A DNA stretch of 64,000 nucleotides from NCBI GenBank assembly GCA_017554745.1, contig JAFZHS010000009.1:1-64000 (forward strand). Reading direction: 5' to 3'. Source of the DNA: Clostridiales bacterium. GTDB taxonomy: Bacteria > Bacillota > Clostridia > Saccharofermentanales > Saccharofermentanaceae. A program made the position numbers and the translations under genes. The notes beneath the pieces are model-generated. The model was given only the letters and a program-made list of their open reading frames with translations, did no database searches and was not told the origin of the DNA. Below, piece by piece: positions 63,914 through 64,000 of the stretch. Within the stretch, counting starts at the first letter, position 1; every line of letters begins with the position of its first letter.

Positions 63914-64000
63914 TATTCGTCCTCATTAATGAATTTCATAAAATCATCTACGTCAACTGCAGTACCTTGAGGAGATGTATCCATTGTATAAAGAGCATCA
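63913..64000 (-). CDS. Partial gene, C-terminal 28 codons only (runs off the window)
   Basis: Only the end of an ORF is visible, on the minus strand, ending VDVDDFMKFINEDE and a TAA that overlaps the phosphatase start. The acidic DDFxxF tail resembles the end of the coiled-coil protein at 61.8 kb. In related clusters a vWA (TerY-like) or kinase gene is found beside such a PP2C gene, but nothing here identifies this one. Confidence 0.55.
   Translation of the reverse strand, partial: DALYTMDTSPQGTAVDVDDFMKFINEDE

Overview
This window is typical chromosomal DNA of a low-to-mid GC Gram-positive anaerobe, most likely Clostridia (Lachnospiraceae or a related gut/rumen lineage). Pointers are the def-fmt-rsmB-rlmN-stp-pknB-rsgA-rpe-thiN order, a YerC-type TrpR repressor, mini-RNase III, DUF5688 and DUF5702 family proteins, sortase-anchored surface proteins and strong GGAGG ribosome sites. 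The genus cannot be named from sequence alone. No insertion sequence, prophage, CRISPR array or rRNA was seen, and no gene is clearly broken.

Layout. 1-4.7 kb: a tRNA-His/Gln/Lys operon, argJ, tig, a cysteine hydrolase, tRNA-Arg and a tyrosine phosphatase. 4.7-12.5 kb (minus strand): cysS-mrnC-rlmB-lipoprotein, an apparent stand-alone structured RNA, an aspartate aminotransferase with purB, and yraN. 12.6-15.6 kb (plus): a degenerate GGDEF/EAL protein and an aminotransferase. 15.6-21 kb (minus): a translationally coupled cell-surface operon (DUF5688 protein, 1239-residue NlpC/P60 plus ester-bond-repeat surface protein, dedicated sortase). 21-30.2 kb: the nine-gene translation, cell-wall signalling and ribosome assembly operon. 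30.2-35.9 kb: ahcY, purine nucleoside phosphorylase, secA, a TrpR-like regulator with an unusual insertion, and a small membrane protein. 35.9-39.9 kb: an isolated set of three Tad pilin-like proteins, then a metallo-beta-lactamase hydrolase with a degenerate methylglyoxal-synthase paralogue. 40-50.5 kb: mreC-mreD-PBP2, a SEC-C protein, icd, holA, a GH25 lysozyme lipoprotein and comEC. 50.5-56 kb (plus): engB, two tandem and divergent PRPP synthetase paralogues, an SR-rich membrane protein and rqcH. 56-60.4 kb (minus): ruvC-ruvA-ruvB-queH and a pyrimidine nucleoside phosphorylase. 60.5-64 kb: an oxidoreductase, tRNA-Lys(CTT), then a PP2C phosphatase/coiled-coil module that runs off the window.

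Points of most interest. A 24-bp element made of three CGACA boxes with the same 10/9-bp phasing lies 57-60 bp upstream of both comEC and the Tad-like operon, which suggests that DNA uptake and pilin-like genes share a regulator. Other points are a PRPP synthetase pair in which one copy lacks the KRR catalytic loop, a TrpR-family protein with about 28 basic residues inserted in its helix-turn-helix, a methylglyoxal-synthase-like protein lacking the catalytic residues beside a glyoxalase-II-like hydrolase, a surface protein with an IPISG sorting signal beside its own sortase, and an unidentified RNA of about 144 nt upstream of cysS. All product names rest on motif recognition by eye, with no database search.
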